A stretch of 64,000 nt of DNA from Callipepla californica brunnescens. Lineage: Eukaryota > Chordata > Aves > Galliformes > Odontophoridae. The stretch is taken from positions 1,302,001 to 1,366,000 of the forward strand of contig JALIRH010000077.1 in NCBI GenBank assembly GCA_023055505.1, given 5' to 3'. The notes under the pieces are model-generated. The model did not search any database, had not been told where the DNA came from, and saw only the letters and a list, made by a program, of their open reading frames with translations. Of this stretch, positions 39,640 to 53,512 are shown piece by piece (the stretch's first letter is position 1; the number at the start of each line of letters is the position of its first letter). A program made the position numbers and the translations under genes.

Positions 39640-42600
39640 AGCACTTGCGGTTTTTACTGAGACAAGTGTGAGAACGAGTAAAGTGAGTCTATGCAGCTTA
39701 AGCAGCAATGCAAGCAGAGTTGCTTGTTCCCCATTAGGGAAGAGATCTCTCAGCTACTTGGTTGAGTATTAATAGATTTCAGGTGCCAGTTGCACTACAA
39801 TACACAACGGGGCAAGGCCAAGGAAAGAACCCAAATAACAAACTCGCAGATGATGTCATAAAAATAAAACACAAATCTTTTTTTATAAGAAACTGTGAGC
39901 GGAAGGCTGCCAGAGACTGCAGCATTCAATAGGTGGTCAAGGCAAAATAACAAAAGAACTCACACAAAAAAAACTCAGAGCTGAACTGTGAACCTATAGC
40001 CTCTCTCAGACACATCCCAGAATACGACGACTTCATACATTACTAAACAACAGCTTTGAAGTGACCTAAACTTCCTCAAATTAATGGCTCATTTCTACTT
40101 GTACCTGACACTGTTCCCCCAATATTTACTGTTACTGTGTTGAAGTCATGAAGTAACAGACACTAACTGCAAGACTACACAACACTTGAGGATCTCCAGC
40201 TAACGAACCACGCTATATTGCACATGGTGCCATGCTGAATTAAGGCTGCCAGTTCTGTTCAAGGCCACGTTTCCATCATGTGCTAAGTACCAAATGAGGA
40301 AAGGAAAAGTGTCGATTGGTATTTGCTCTGTGTCACACATTTAGAGAGTTTTAAAAGCAGGTCTGAAGACAGATCAACTTTAAATCCTGGATTTGCTACC
40401 TTCTCCATGTCTTGTTGAGATACAAAGCCAAACTTGATCGATTCATGGTGAACTTCTTCCTCCAGGGAAGATAGGGGGAGAAAATGGTATTTTCAGAGTT
40501 TGAGTTCTCCCATGTATTGCACAGAGCATTAAAACTATTGTGCTCTAAGAAACAAAAAAACAGTTACCTGTAAGAAATTTGGATGTTGCTGGCTTAAGGC
40601 AAGTAGTTTATTAATTAACTCTTTACATGATTGGCTTCACCAATACTCAGCTAGAGCAAGTGAAGACCAGGCCATGAACTGGTCTCAATCTGGGGTATTG
40701 CTGACAGCTCCCACATAAAGCTTATCCCTGTGCATTTTACTTGACAAGAAGACATATTCGACTAAGAAAAGAACATACCTACTTTATTCAAATCTTGCAG
40801 ATCATAACATTCATGAATATCTGGGGGGAGGCCAAAAAGACTTCAAAAATGGTAAATATAACAGTGAGTAAGTACTGGCATCAGTATCAGTTCAAATGAC
40901 AGCACTGCTACAGGGATTGCTTCTGGCTCTGGAAGGCTGATGGCATAGATATGACACTCGGTTGTGACAGATGTCTAAAAGTCACCTTTTTCCCATACGT
41001 TTCCAAACAAGCACTGTGCTAGCTTTGTGTCAAGTGGAATGTACTGATACCCACAATGAGTGCCAGTATTTTCAATGACTGCCAGCACCAAGTGCAGGCC
41101 ACCTGCAAACATTGAGGCTGGAGATGTGCTTACTTGAGACCACCCTCTCCTTCTCCAGGCTGTGGGATAAGTTCAGTCAATCCCCTGTTGTATTTTTAGG
41201 CAAGGAAACCAGGAACTGAATTCTGCACTAACCATGTGGCTCAATGACCTTCAAGAGAAGTAAAAACAGGTCACCCTGCCCTTCTGTCGTTGGGACAAAA
41301 TGTTCAAAAGGAATTGGGCAAAATTGGTATACCCAGGCTGTCTCCTGCTTGGGCAAAGCTAAGGAAGATACCCAAAGTGCTTTGCAATGCCTGAACTGTG
41401 TGCATTTCCAGATGTAGCATTCTTTTCTCATGCGTATATCCTGTAATTCTAGGAAGTACAATATTTCATAATGGTGAGTTTCACTGACAACATGAAACAT
41501 TCCCAAACAAAACAATACATCACATTTAGCTATTGCTTTTTCTGGGGTTTCTCTCCCTGTGTAAAGCAATAAAGATTGTTTTATATCATAATAGGGTCAT
41601 CAGTGCCTAAGTGTACACCCAGTGAAGCCTGGAGCCTTCAAGACACATCGCATGCATAGCCAGGCTGCCGAACTAACTGAACCGGGAAGAACACACGCAT
41701 CACCCTGTGCTGAAACCCATAACTCCTTCAAAGCGACCCCTACAGCATTAAACCAACAAAATTTCAGATGATCTAATGAATTATCAGTTACACAAGCTCT
41801 CCACAAAGAACACGTGAGGTAGGAGTACCAGCTGTGAACCAGAAATTAGCAAAGCGATACCCATGCTGTGCAGAACTGCATACACTACTGCCAACACACA
41901 GCACTAAAACAGCAGGAAGAATTGCAAAACCATTCCAGCATCATTTCTTGCTGCTTCTTTGGATGCTCTGCCAATACAAGGAGGGCCATGACAGCTAACA
42001 CTCATAAATCTGACGGCAAGTACTCTCGTGTCATTAAAAGAAAACACTTTGTGGAGCTATCCAACCACAAGCAATGTACATGAAAGAAAGAAAAAAAAAA
42101 AAGACTGGAAAACGATATTCAGAGCTGAGATACTTCCAAAAATGCCTCATTAGTCAGATTATGCCACATCAAACTCTGTACTTGCAGGGTCTCAACTTTC
42201 CCCCCCCCCTCTCCTTGCCACCCTAAGGTCAGAGACAGGGACAAATACATCAACACAAGGTGAATGAGATTTCCCGATTCACTCTGACTTAGTACAGAAT
42301 ACCAAACTTTTGGACTCTTTGTGGGAAATATCACTCCTACAATAAAGATTTCCCATTTTAAGAGTCAAACTGCAAAAATAGCATCTAGCTGATACACTAT
42401 CTACCTGCAAAAATACAGTAATAATTCAGTTACTGTATCAGATGCAAAACAATTTTCTCTGGAAAACCATTCCTCAAGAAAGAAGGCCTTTAAAACACAA
42501 GTTCCTCAGCCTCAGAGATGTGCAGCCCATTCCCCAAGCATACTCCTTGCCTGAAACCCCGTAAACTGAAAAGCTCACACTCTGCTCAGATAGCACTTCT

Positions 42601-43165
42601 TACCACAAGATGTTGCAGAGTCCAACCACGCTATATGGAAAGTCCACACTCGTGACAAAAGTCAAATCTGAGCAGCTTTCCTGGCAATTCCTGCTTTGCT
42701 GTGCAGCACTTTGCAATAACAGACGTAGAATGAGTACTGTGTTAAACCAGTCTGCCCTGAGGAATCTTTACAGTGTACAGAAATGTGAGTATTATGAAAC
42801 CATCTTTGAAACTGTCCACCTCAGACAGCTTTATAAGCAGCAAGCAACAATAACGTAGGCTGATCTGCAGATTTAATCATTTGAAGTACAAATAAATCTT
42901 CTGTTTACTTTTAAAAAGTTTACCTTCGCAAGTCATAGGCTAAAAGCAGTAGCAGATAAGTTACACACCTCTCAGGACTTCTCTGGAGGTACAAAAAGTG
43001 CCTTATTGACTGATGGGAAGAAGTAAGACATGAGAGAGGCTATTAACAGTAAACTGCTTTCTCAATTAAGCACTGCAATTGTCAGGTAGCTTTTAGCAGC
43101 TTACTTGGCTGTTCACATGACACATGGTAGCTCTTGGTTTGCTGTTGTGTCCCGAGTTTAGGTGG

Positions 43166-43209
43166 ATTAATAAATTAATTATTAATAATAATTAATAAAT
43201 TAATAAAAT
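43166..43209. repeat. Imperfect TAA/TTAA-rich repeat
   Basis: About 44 bases built from ATTAATAA-type units without any G or C. Confidence 0.85.
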
Positions 43210-44229
43210 GAAAAGTGTAAAATTCCAATATCTAGGTAGATCAAGATGTTAAAGTACGCTGACAAAAAATACAATTTCTTCATTTATTGGTAAAAAAAAC
43301 CAAAAACAAAAACAAGCCAAAGATTTTGAAGCAACAGTAAGATAAATCAGAACAAAGAGGAAAATAGAGACTATTTTTATCAATGATGTCTTCCCAAAAC
43401 AGCAGGCCCAAAAAAGAATTGCATCAGGATCTGGTCACAGCGCTTACTAAATTGCTTTTTCTGTGTCTGACACTCTTTATAAGAAATGTCTCCAACAGAG
43501 AACCTGTGCTGGAGACTAAACGAAATGCATTATGCAATGGGCCTCATGCCTCAGTGTGCACATATAATCTCCTGTGCAACTCAGGCAGAAGTGGGAATTG
43601 AATTTGGAGGCTGTGCTTGTTACAATGTGGTGACTGCAGTTACAGAACAATAAACATTTCCTTCTGACATCCCATTTTTTTTCCCATACAAGCCACAACG
43701 ACGGTTTTGTTGGCCATTATTTCTATTCAGGATTCAGAACAAGGCACAGAAGAGCTGCAGGAAAGCAAGTTCTAAAATCCAAGGCAGACGTACAAAGACT
43801 CGCCAGAAATAGAAGATAAAGATCCGTACGACACTAATGTTAACAACTGAAAGGTTTTTTTCTAAAATCCTTAAATTTATTACAGTAAGAAAGATTATGA
43901 AACATTACTCCCATTTTGTTTTCAGTTAAACATATTTCTATCAGATGGGGAAAAGAAGAGAGTTTTAATATCTGCCAACAGTTGCTACTTTCAGCTGAGT
44001 TTGCACATGCTTCATCTTACCTGCTGCTATTAAGGAGAAGAAGCTGATGGCTCCTTTATGCCATTAGGAAAATCATCTATAATATAGTAGGAGATGCATA
44101 AAAATATATGAGCATTGTTATGACTGAAAGCTTGGAAGAAAAAAAAAAAACATGAGTTTTTAAAACAGCACTTCTAATTGTGCCATAGCAGAACTCTCTG
44201 GGGAATCAGAACCAGTGCCACTGATTGAT

Positions 44230-44530
44230 CAGTGACCAAAATAAGGGGATAGAGTCCACCCTCAGCTGGGAGGAATGGCTGACACATCAGGAGGCTGTGC
44301 TGCCATTCAGTGAGACTTGTACAGGCTGGAGAGCTGGGCAGAAAGGAACCAGATAAGGTTTAACAAGAGCAAGTGTAGAGTCCTTGAACCTAGGGAGGAA
44401 TAATTGCATGCAGCAGTACAGGTTGGGGGATGACCTGCTGGAGAGGAGCTCTGAGGAGAGGGACCTGGGTGTCCTGGTGGATGACAGGTTAACCATGAGC
44501 CAGCAGTGTGCTCTGGTGGCACACCACCTG
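44230..44530 (+). mobile_element. CR1 LINE, internal ORF2 fragment
   Basis: The plus strand reads RLGDDLLERSSEERDLGVLV near 44415-44475, the CR1 ORF2 C-terminal region just after the RT, with MSQQCALVAH following. It stops abruptly at about 44530 without a 3' tip. Antisense to PCDH15. Confidence 0.88.
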
Positions 44531-45109
44531 CAATTACATATCATTTTACTTATTCAAACTCTGCCCACCGCTGTTCTCATTCATGTTTGTTGCTCTGTCA
44601 AAAGATAATTTCAAGCGGAGTTTTAATGCAGAAACTCAGGTACAAACTTGATTGCCACCAAAATCATGAGGACTTCAATATGCTTCTTTGGCAGTAACAT
44701 TAACAGCAGCATTACTGCCTCTTTCAGAGGGAAGGCCATAGAAAAATTAGTTTCCCAAATGTATTTGAAATATTTTTCCAGTAAATTTCAATACATTGCA
44801 ATAAACAACTTTTAATAAATGTGTACAGTTGCATAAATAAATTGTGGGTTCGCACATGTGCAACTCACTATGCTCATATACTTGGTTTTTGGAAGAAAAC
44901 GTCTATTTTACTAAGAGAAGCAATTCTGCTGCTCCATGAACAGATACGTCTGTATTACACTTCTACTGTTCTGAATGAGATAAACTTCACCATCACATCC
45001 TTTTCAAACACAGCAAAACCCCACTCTAATATTTGAATGTTCTTCTCAAATCCCAGTACTATTCCTGAAGGAATAGCAGGACCTGTTTACAAAGCAAACT
45101 TCTGCTGCT

Positions 45110-45532
45110 GACACAGTAAGAGGAAGGGATGCCATCCAGAGGGATCTCAACAAACTTGAAAGGTGGGCTCGTGAACTTAACAAGTTTCAACATAGCGAAG
45201 TGAAAGGTTTTGCACTTGGATTGGAGTAATCCCAGGTAAGTACACAGGGTGGGAGAACTCCTGCTTGAGATCCCTGTGGATCTGGGGGTCCTGGTGGATG
45301 GCAAACTGAACATAAGCCAGCAGCGTGCACTTGCAGTCTGAAAGGCCAATGGTATCCTGGGCTCCATCAGAAGAGGAGCAGCCAGCAGGGACAAGGAGGT
45401 GATTACCCCTCTCTACTCTGCTCTTGTGAGGCCCCATCTGGAGCACTGCATCCAGATCTGGGGCCCTCAATAAAAAAAAGATGTGGAGCTGTTGCAGAGG
45501 GTCCAGAGGACGGCCATGAAGATGATCAGGTG
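45110..45532 (+). mobile_element. CR1 LINE, internal ORF2 fragment
   Basis: CATCCAGAGGGATCTCAACA, TGGGGGTCCTGGTGGATGGC and CCCATCTGGAGCACTGCATC are CR1 ORF2 C-terminal text. It covers the same part of the element as 44230-44530, so the two are separate insertions. Frameshifted; ends abruptly at about 45532. Confidence 0.88.
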
Positions 45533-46137
45533 AACAAGTAGACACGTTCATGTCCACGCCTTCAGGTATGTATGGTACTGATGAGGAAGAGACAGCAAGT
45601 CCTGCTGCTCCATTTCCCACAGCAGCCACTGGACCTGGAAGTGAAGACAAGTTGCCTGGGGTGGACGTGTACACCCCAGAGAGGAAACTCCTCTGCTCTT
45701 TTATCTCCAGTTTTCTAAGGGTGTGTATTTGCCCCTGTCTGCAGAACCTTAATAGCTGCACTAATATTTGATCAGCTGAACACCTACTATAATCTTCACT
45801 CTCTATACTGTGACAACAAAATGACAAGAGCCCTATTTTCCCCAACCCTTAATGAACAACTAGTTTACAGTTTAATAGGGTAGGCTAGCTATAGAAATTA
45901 TGAGAAGTCAAGATATGACATGATGGGATTTTTTCTGAAGTGAAATTCACTGATAAGGCACCACTGTAAAAGTATTTTGTCTAAATGTCAACATTTAAAA
46001 CCCTTAAATGTTTCTAAATGACATTTAAGGATCAAGTAAATTAATACACAACAGTTCCTCTGACAATAGCTGCTTTCATGCCGTAACAAACACTGTTTTA
46101 TAAAACAGAAAACAGAAGAGCATATTGTCAAAGTGGC

Positions 46138-46156
46138 TTTTTTTTTTTTTTTTTTT
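46138..46156. repeat. T19 homopolymer
   Basis: Nineteen consecutive T on the plus strand; no associated element recognised. Confidence 0.95.
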
Positions 46157-49100
46157 GTCATGGCAAACATCCAAGACAGCAATTAATTCACACTAGTAGC
46201 TGATTGTACATTCAGCATAGAGGTCTGAGCTTGGAATAAGACAGAGACGACACTTTCTGAGGCACTCTTTCCTCTCTTGAAGTGAAGGTTTAGAAAAAAA
46301 AAGGCACAATTACTTCATATCTGAAATCCCATCATGGCTTTACAAAGAGCAAGACAGTCCCGAATGCCAGGTTGAGGGGTTTCTTGAAGAAGCAAGGAGC
46401 CACACTTTCCTACTTACAAAAATAATTACAGCTGCATAGTCTAGTACGTTACGCTGAAGGCTTATTTATTTCAAGGGGTGAATTTTTGTTGTTTTGGTTT
46501 TGTTTTTTTTTTTCCTAACTTTATAATGAAAACTCAAGAATGAATAAAGAATGTGACAGGACAGAATAGCAAGACATTTTAATTAAGACTAGAGTGTTTG
46601 GTTAATTTTTGTAATTCATTAATTACGCAGATTTGTGGCATTAGTTCTGCCATATAAAGAGAAGCAGGTTTACACCAGCAAACCTGTGCTACTGCACACA
46701 TCGAACTCACTCAGGAGCTCTGGAGATCTCTCTTCAACACTTACATATTTGGCTTACTTGGCTGATCTGCCCGTCCAAATCTCAAATCAAAGAAGACTAT
46801 TTTCATTTCTAAGAGGAAATGACTTCTAATTACAGCTCCACAGTTACTTTTCCAAGCAAAGAAATCAAAGCCCTTTTTCTTCATCACTTCTGACAAAGCT
46901 ATAACAATTCAATACGCTCAATTAGCATTCCCATTAAGTTTCCAAAGAAAATTATAAATAACAGAATTCTTCTGAATATGGAGATGGTTTCATTAAAGTT
47001 ATGCATACTACCAAATTGCCCATTTTTTCAATTTCATTCTCCTTTGCTTTCAATTATTAAAATATTATTCAAATATTGAAGGAAACTTTTTTAAAACTTC
47101 ACTTTATACCTTGATAAATACCTAGAATATTTGCCTGTTTTCACCATCAGCCAAATACACAGTCTAGACTAGATCTCTAGGGATCCACTAGAGTTCTTGC
47201 TCCTCCTGAGTCTGTCAGGTTGATCCATAAACACTGTGCATCACAGTCTGCTTGATAACCCAGTCCTGAAAACAAACGTCTTTAGCTCGCCCCAAGCACG
47301 TGTTCAAAGACCATCTGCAATTACATATTTATCTTCCTTTCTATAAAATAGGAAGATTAGTATTAAGCCAAAGCATGTAAAGTATATTTAATCAATTATT
47401 TGTGCACATTAAGAAAAACTGTGTCCGTGAGTCCCGTTCTATCACCAACCGTTGTATTCCCCTCCCAGCCGCCTCACTCCTCTACCACATACCAAACAAA
47501 TGAGAAGGAACCTCTGTCATAATAATTCCACATTTAAATCACATTTCCTGTACCACTAAAGTTAAAAGGAGGCAACTTTGCCTGTCCTCTGTCTAAAGTG
47601 CATTTCTATTTAAAATCGCTAGTTAATCTTCAGTACTGGACAGTGACTCAAGCAGGTACAATGCGGATTACTGAGAACAGTTCTCAGCTTTGTGTGATCC
47701 TATATTAAAGTCACCATCAATTTTACTGATAATTCTTTAATTAAGCATACTGTTTTGGTACAATCTCAGACACATAAAAATTAATTACCTGTGACTTCAC
47801 ATTGTTATTATTTTAACCTTTTCATGCTTCACTAGTTTTCAGTTAAAAAAAAAGTCTCTACTTATCAAGAGATTGCATATGGAAGATAGGCAATCAATCG
47901 TAACAGAAGACTTAAAACTCCTTTTATGACTACTTATCATGCACTAGCAGATAATCAATAGCTTACCAAAGCCACCCATTTTGACTTTGCTGAAAGAGAC
48001 ATTTCCATAGTTAATTCAAATCATTGGCATCAGGTTATTTGAAAAAAATATTAAGCCAGTAAATCTACTGTGAACTCTACTGTGTATTTAACATCGTCCA
48101 TTACCTTGAACTTATTATCAGATAACCTCTGATATTGCTGTAATTATAGTGAAAAGAATGAAAAAAATGCAAATGGAAAGTTTATCCATAAATGTCAGAA
48201 GGGAAACTGCACCCAAGAGAGGATTTTATCATCGGTTTTGAATTGCTTTCCAACTTTCAAAGTAATTCAAGATCGCCTATCAGTTCATCATGCATCTCTG
48301 CTTAAATTTAATTAGAAAAATTGCTACCTGCTGCTCAGATATACTGAAAACAACTTGGCCATAACTATTTACGTTACGCTGACAAATACATACCTGTCAC
48401 AGAAATCAATCTTCATTTTCCCTTTCCTAATCTGAGCCTCAGGTTTTACCTAGGTTGCTAATGAAAGATTAAGACCTGGAAAATTGGACAATTTGCTCAT
48501 TTTTCAGCCAGTGGCAAAGGGCCTCAGGCACGGAGGAGATTCTTCTCTCATTTACTGAATAAGAAATAGTCCAAGAACGTATAGATACAACCCACCTTTT
48601 TAATGCATTTCTCTTGTTAGTTCTTGTAGCATGGCTGAAGTGACAGATGCCTTTACTGTCTACCAACTAGTTTTTGTCTTTTAAATAATACAAAAGAGGT
48701 TCTGTGTATATCTTAACAGTTGAAAGCACTTGCTCTCTTTCCTCAGAAACTTTAGTCTAACATGTGCTAAGAGTTGCCCTGCTTTTCTGTAGATCAATAT
48801 TCTAGTACATAATCCACAGACAGGAAAGTACACAGACCCTTCAGGGTAGGAAATAAAGATTCCCCACAGTCCAATGCTCAGAAAGGCAAGCACTTAGGAA
48901 CAAAATGAAAAATGGTTATGGTATTATACATGATGAACTTAACTGAAAATGCGGACAACATATATATGGTGCAACCATTTAACAGCCTACCCTGTAACAC
49001 GAAGTCTGATTTTTCTACTATCTGGAGCTCCTACATTTATTAGGGAACAGCTGAAAAGATCTTTCATTTTCACCTTTGATCATTTGTCACACTGATTACA

Positions 49101-49586
49101 TAGGAACTCTGAAGTAATGGTTGTTAGAAGTTGTTGTTCCAAACTAAATATTTATTTAAAAACTAGGCATGCTTGCTTCTTATTTCTATCAAGCCTTGAA
49201 GCCATGAGATGCAAAGAACATGGGTATTCAGTATTCTAAAGTCCAAGAGAGATCCTCAGGCAATGGGAAGCTAGTGAAAGTCACAGATGAACACAACATA
49301 TTTAATAAGAAATTCGCTGTTTCCCATGTATTGATTACCGATGAATGCATATCAGTATGCAAAGCTAAGATGAGTTTCTAACATTGGAAGAGATAAAGAA
49401 TTAGAAGGAAGAAAAGAAGTTCAAGCTTCTCAGAAAGAGAAAGAGCATAACTAACAGGCTATGCAGCAAGATGAGTCTCTACAATGAGCCAACAGACTCT
49501 CCTAGAGTCCCCAACATACTTCCAGCTTCAGCTAAGTCTAAATGCTAGACACTATTGCACAACTACTTATCCAGAATAATATGTCA

Positions 49587-49977
49587 CTTCTGGGTCTGTT
49601 CAGCTTGAGGAAAGGAAGACTGAGGGGGGAATCTGATGTTTATAAATATCTAAAGGGAGATGGGAGGTAAATGGATGAGGCCAGGCTCTTCTCAGTGATG
49701 TGTAGCGATAGAACAAGGAGCAATGGCCTAAAACTTGAACATAGGAAGTTCTATACAAACATGCAGAAGAACTTATTTATGGTAAGGGTGACAGAGCTCT
49801 GGCACAGGCTGCCCAGAGAGGTTGTGGAGTCCCCTTCTGTTGAGATATTCAAGAATCATCTGGACTCCTATCTGTGTGACCGATCCTAGGGTACCTGCCT
49901 TAGCAGGGGAGTTGGACTCCACGATCTCTTGAGGTTCCTTCCAACCCCCTGTAATTCCATGATTCTGTGATTCTTTC
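49587..49977 (+). mobile_element. CR1 LINE, 3' end fragment
   Basis: About 390 bases from CTGTTCAGCTTGAGGAAAGG to TTCCATGATTCTGTGATTCT, an intact CR1 3' end with octamers. Antisense to PCDH15. Confidence 0.92.
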
Positions 49978-50215
49978 CTTGCCAAAAATATTAAGAGAAA
50001 GAGAAACACACAATTCTCCTACTGATTAAAGCCCCAAAGCCTCAGCCATACTCCAAATTTTCAATTGTGTTCACTTTTAGTTTGATTCTAGGATGAAGTG
50101 CAAATATCATCCCCAATGAGCAGAGCACAGAAACTTTCCATGGTACACCACATGGGTTTATCTAACTCATCTGTTTGGGTGTCTAAATACACAAAGATTG
50201 TTATCCTTATAATCA

Positions 50216-50243
50216 TGTGTGTGTGTGTGTGTGTGTGTGTGTG
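50216..50243. repeat. (TG)14 microsatellite
   Basis: Fourteen uninterrupted TG units in the 21 kb intron; likely length-polymorphic. Confidence 0.97.
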
Positions 50244-50536
50244 ATAAAGGAGAAAAAGGCATGTTGAAATTCAACTGTTTCAGAACCTAATGACATCCTC
50301 AATCAGCCATGAACACTTGCAGATTTGAACATGGCCTACCTAACCAACAACTGAATTGGTGAGAAAAGCCCAGTGATTGAACAGGATGTCAGTGTATGGA
50401 TTGTGACTGCTCATCCTCTTATCCACATGCGCTGCCTTCCCATGGTCATGAACAAAAGATCATTTACCAAAAAAATCACTCTTGTCACGGACAAGCATCC
50501 TTGCTTTTCCATTACTTTTTAACCTTCATACAGGTT

Positions 50537-50560
50537 AAAACAAAACAAAACAAAACAAAC
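50537..50560. repeat. (AAAAC)n short repeat
   Basis: Four to five AAAAC units in a row. Confidence 0.85.
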
Positions 50561-51877
50561 AGTAAAATCCCCTTGCTCCACAGTAAGAAGTACTATTAAA
50601 TAGAACATTTTCATGAAATTCAATCTTTGACAAATATTTGATCTTACAATGATTAAATGATTGATATAATCTAATTAGTTATTTCTGAAAGACACTTCTC
50701 AGTACAGCTATGTTTCATTAAGCTAAGTTTTATTTGTTTGTTTTGCAGTGAGTTTTATGTTAATGTGTCTCTTAGATGAAATCTTCAGGACAATCTATAT
50801 TCATTCCATCAGATAGCAAGGAACTGCCCTGAAATCCCTTTAGAGATAATTGCTATGTGGTTGCCATACTCTCAACCTGCACAGAACCTCAATTTGGGCA
50901 GAACGTGGTTACTTACAGAGGTATCCCGTGTTCCCTACGGCATCATGTGGCCAATTTCAGAATTCAAGCAAGTAATGAAAATATAAAAGGCAACTTTTAG
51001 AAAGCAACTATCAGTTGATGGCATAATCATTGGTCTGATGTAAAATGCATCTTTAACATTAACTTGGAATTCTGCAGAAGATTTGTAATCTCAAATGAGA
51101 TGTGTTTGTATGTTTTGCCAAGATACGCTGAAGTTTTGTTGCATTTACTGAATACTTAAAATTCGGAACATTACGAATCAACAAGGCATGCAAATGTTGA
51201 TGGCTTACTATGCTTTGCATATATGAAAGTCAATGAATCTTTTTACCCTTGCATGAAGTATTCAAAACCCAAGACTCAATTTTCTGGTGAAAAAATAATA
51301 AATCAAAACTCAATTGGTGTAGATTTCACCTTACCATCAAAAGTCAGTTTCAAAATTGTTTGCTTGGAGGAGATTCTTGCCATTGGCTTTGAGCTAGTGG
51401 TCTTATGGTCAGACCCATCTCCTTGAGCCCCAGTGCTCCACAGGGATGCTAGCCCCACTGACTGTGAGCTCCCCTGTGAACTCCTAAGGACTACAAGATA
51501 ATTAGCACAAAAATAAATACTTTCTATACGGAAAAAAATCATCAGTGGCACATTAATAAACAATGTTCCATAATGCAGCTAGTTGTTTAAAGTGTTAAAT
51601 CTTGAATCAGTACAAAGAAAGCCACGTAGGTGTCATCGAGTACATGAGTTTTCATGTGGACTGATAATTATCTGATGGAGCCTGATAATGAATCAGTTTG
51701 TTGCAAAACCAGGCTGGCAGCTGATTAAATCAGCCTAATCTACGTTTTACTGCTAATTGCCTTTCAGTCTTTAGCAAGATGATGAAAAATATCTGAGCAC
51801 AGAGTAAGTCCACCTTCACAAGTCCATCAAGAATTGACTGAACAAGGAGAAAGTATCCTTCCAACACTGAGATGCAC

Positions 51878-51881
<4 letters not shown>

Positions 51882-51908
<27 letters not shown>
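51882..51908. repeat. T27 homopolymer
   Basis: Twenty-seven consecutive T on the plus strand. Could be the poly(A) tail of a minus-strand retrocopy, but I recognise no gene-like sequence to its right. Confidence 0.95.
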
Positions 51909-51912
<4 letters not shown>

Positions 51913-52789
51913 CACTTTATGAATTGAACATACTGTGAATAAATTGCTTATTTACTATGGACTTCCTGAGACAAAAATAAATAGAAATTGCTAGATTTGA
52001 TTAGAGACAGAAAACAGGCAAATATAAAATGACGCAACAAAGCAAGGCTTTCTCAGAAACTGAAATATAGCTAGCAGTGAATTAATTCCTAGACAGTAGG
52101 GCAGTAACAATTAGGAAAAACAGACTAGTACTTGGACTAATTAAGTAAGAGGTTCATAAATGTAACCTTCCATCTGTCAGAGACAAACACTGCTTTTCTT
52201 TTTGCTATAAGGCAATATACTTGACTTGTAGGACTTGAATTTATTTAAAAGGTTTATGCCAGCTCATTTTAAAACATCACTGAAGCTGTAGCTTATAGTT
52301 TCCTGAAGGAAATTAAGATTTGCTTCTGTATTGTAAGACAGAGCTTTAAATAACGACATTGAATGCTGTTTTATCAAGGGCTTTGCTGTCTTTTCTGAAA
52401 GACAATGAATTTTAGATGAATTTAAATTTCATTTTCCCCTCCCTGAGAACTTCTGAATCAGACACAACAGGTGGGACTTCACAAGCCAATTAAAGCCCAG
52501 GGAAGCCATAAATGATCTAGGTGTGAATTATAGGCTGTTAATTTAGCTCTGTGTTTGTGCTTCAGCAGCAATAAAGCAGTTCAGCTCCCAGTGCTCACCT
52601 TCCACAGGATAAAGCATTCATAATGGCTAATGTGCTCTCAATAGATGAAAATAGATGTTCACTCCGGAGGATGAGATACTGCCTACTCTAAGAAGTTTTA
52701 ACAGGACAACCATTTCACAACAGTAGCTGGTGCTTATGTTATCTTAGCTGTAATCATAGAGAGAACTGCACAGAGAGAAACCTTAGGAG

Positions 52790-53512
52790 ATTTAAGAAGG
52801 GCAACTCTTGGACCTGGGGAGGTATAATAACCACGTGTGTTAGTACAGATTAGAGGATAACCCACTGGAAAAGTGCTCTGCATAGAAGGACCTGAGGGTC
52901 CTGGTGAACAACAGGTTGGCTGTGAGCTAGCAGTGTGCCCGTGTGGCCAAGAAGGCCAAAAGCATCCTGGGGTGCATTAAAAAGAGCGTGGCCAGCCAGC
53001 TGAAGGTAGCAATCCTCCCCCTCTGCATTGCCCTCAGAAGGCCACATCTGGAGCACTGTATCCAGTTCTGGGCTCCTCAGCTCAAGTGGGATATATCTAG
53101 AGAGAGTCCAGCAGATGGCCATAGAAATGACTTAGGCCTGGAGCACCTCTCGTATGAGAAAAGGCTGAGATACCTGAGGCTGTTCAGTCTGAAAAGACAA
53201 AGCGGATTTTATAAATACCTAATGGGTGAGAGTCAACCAGATAAGGCCAGGCTCTTTTCAGCAGGGTCCAGCAACAGGACAAGAGGTAACAGGCACTGGA
53301 ACGTAGGAAATTCCATCTGAACATTAGGAAAACCATCTTTACTGCTGAAGGTGCCAATGCTCAGAGAGGTCCTGGACTTGCCTTCTCTAGAGATATTCAA
53401 GACCCATGTGGCTGCTTTCCTGCACAACCTGCTGTAGGAAACCTGTTTCAGAAGGGTGTTGGACTAGGTGATCTCCAGAGGTCTCTTCCAAACACTACAA
53501 TTCTGTAATAGC
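52790..53512 (+). mobile_element. CR1 LINE, ORF2 end and 3' UTR
   Basis: About 720 bases. AKKAKSILGCIKKSVASQLK at 52946 and [20 protein letters not shown] are the CR1 ORF2 C-terminal region, with a continuous frame to about 53320; it then runs through the 3' UTR to ACACTACAATTCTGTAAT. One of the better-preserved copies; antisense to PCDH15. Confidence 0.92.

Noticed and set aside
52943..53320. 125-codon plus-strand open frame
   Set aside because: It is the CR1 ORF2 C-terminal region ([23 protein letters not shown]), already covered as a mobile element.
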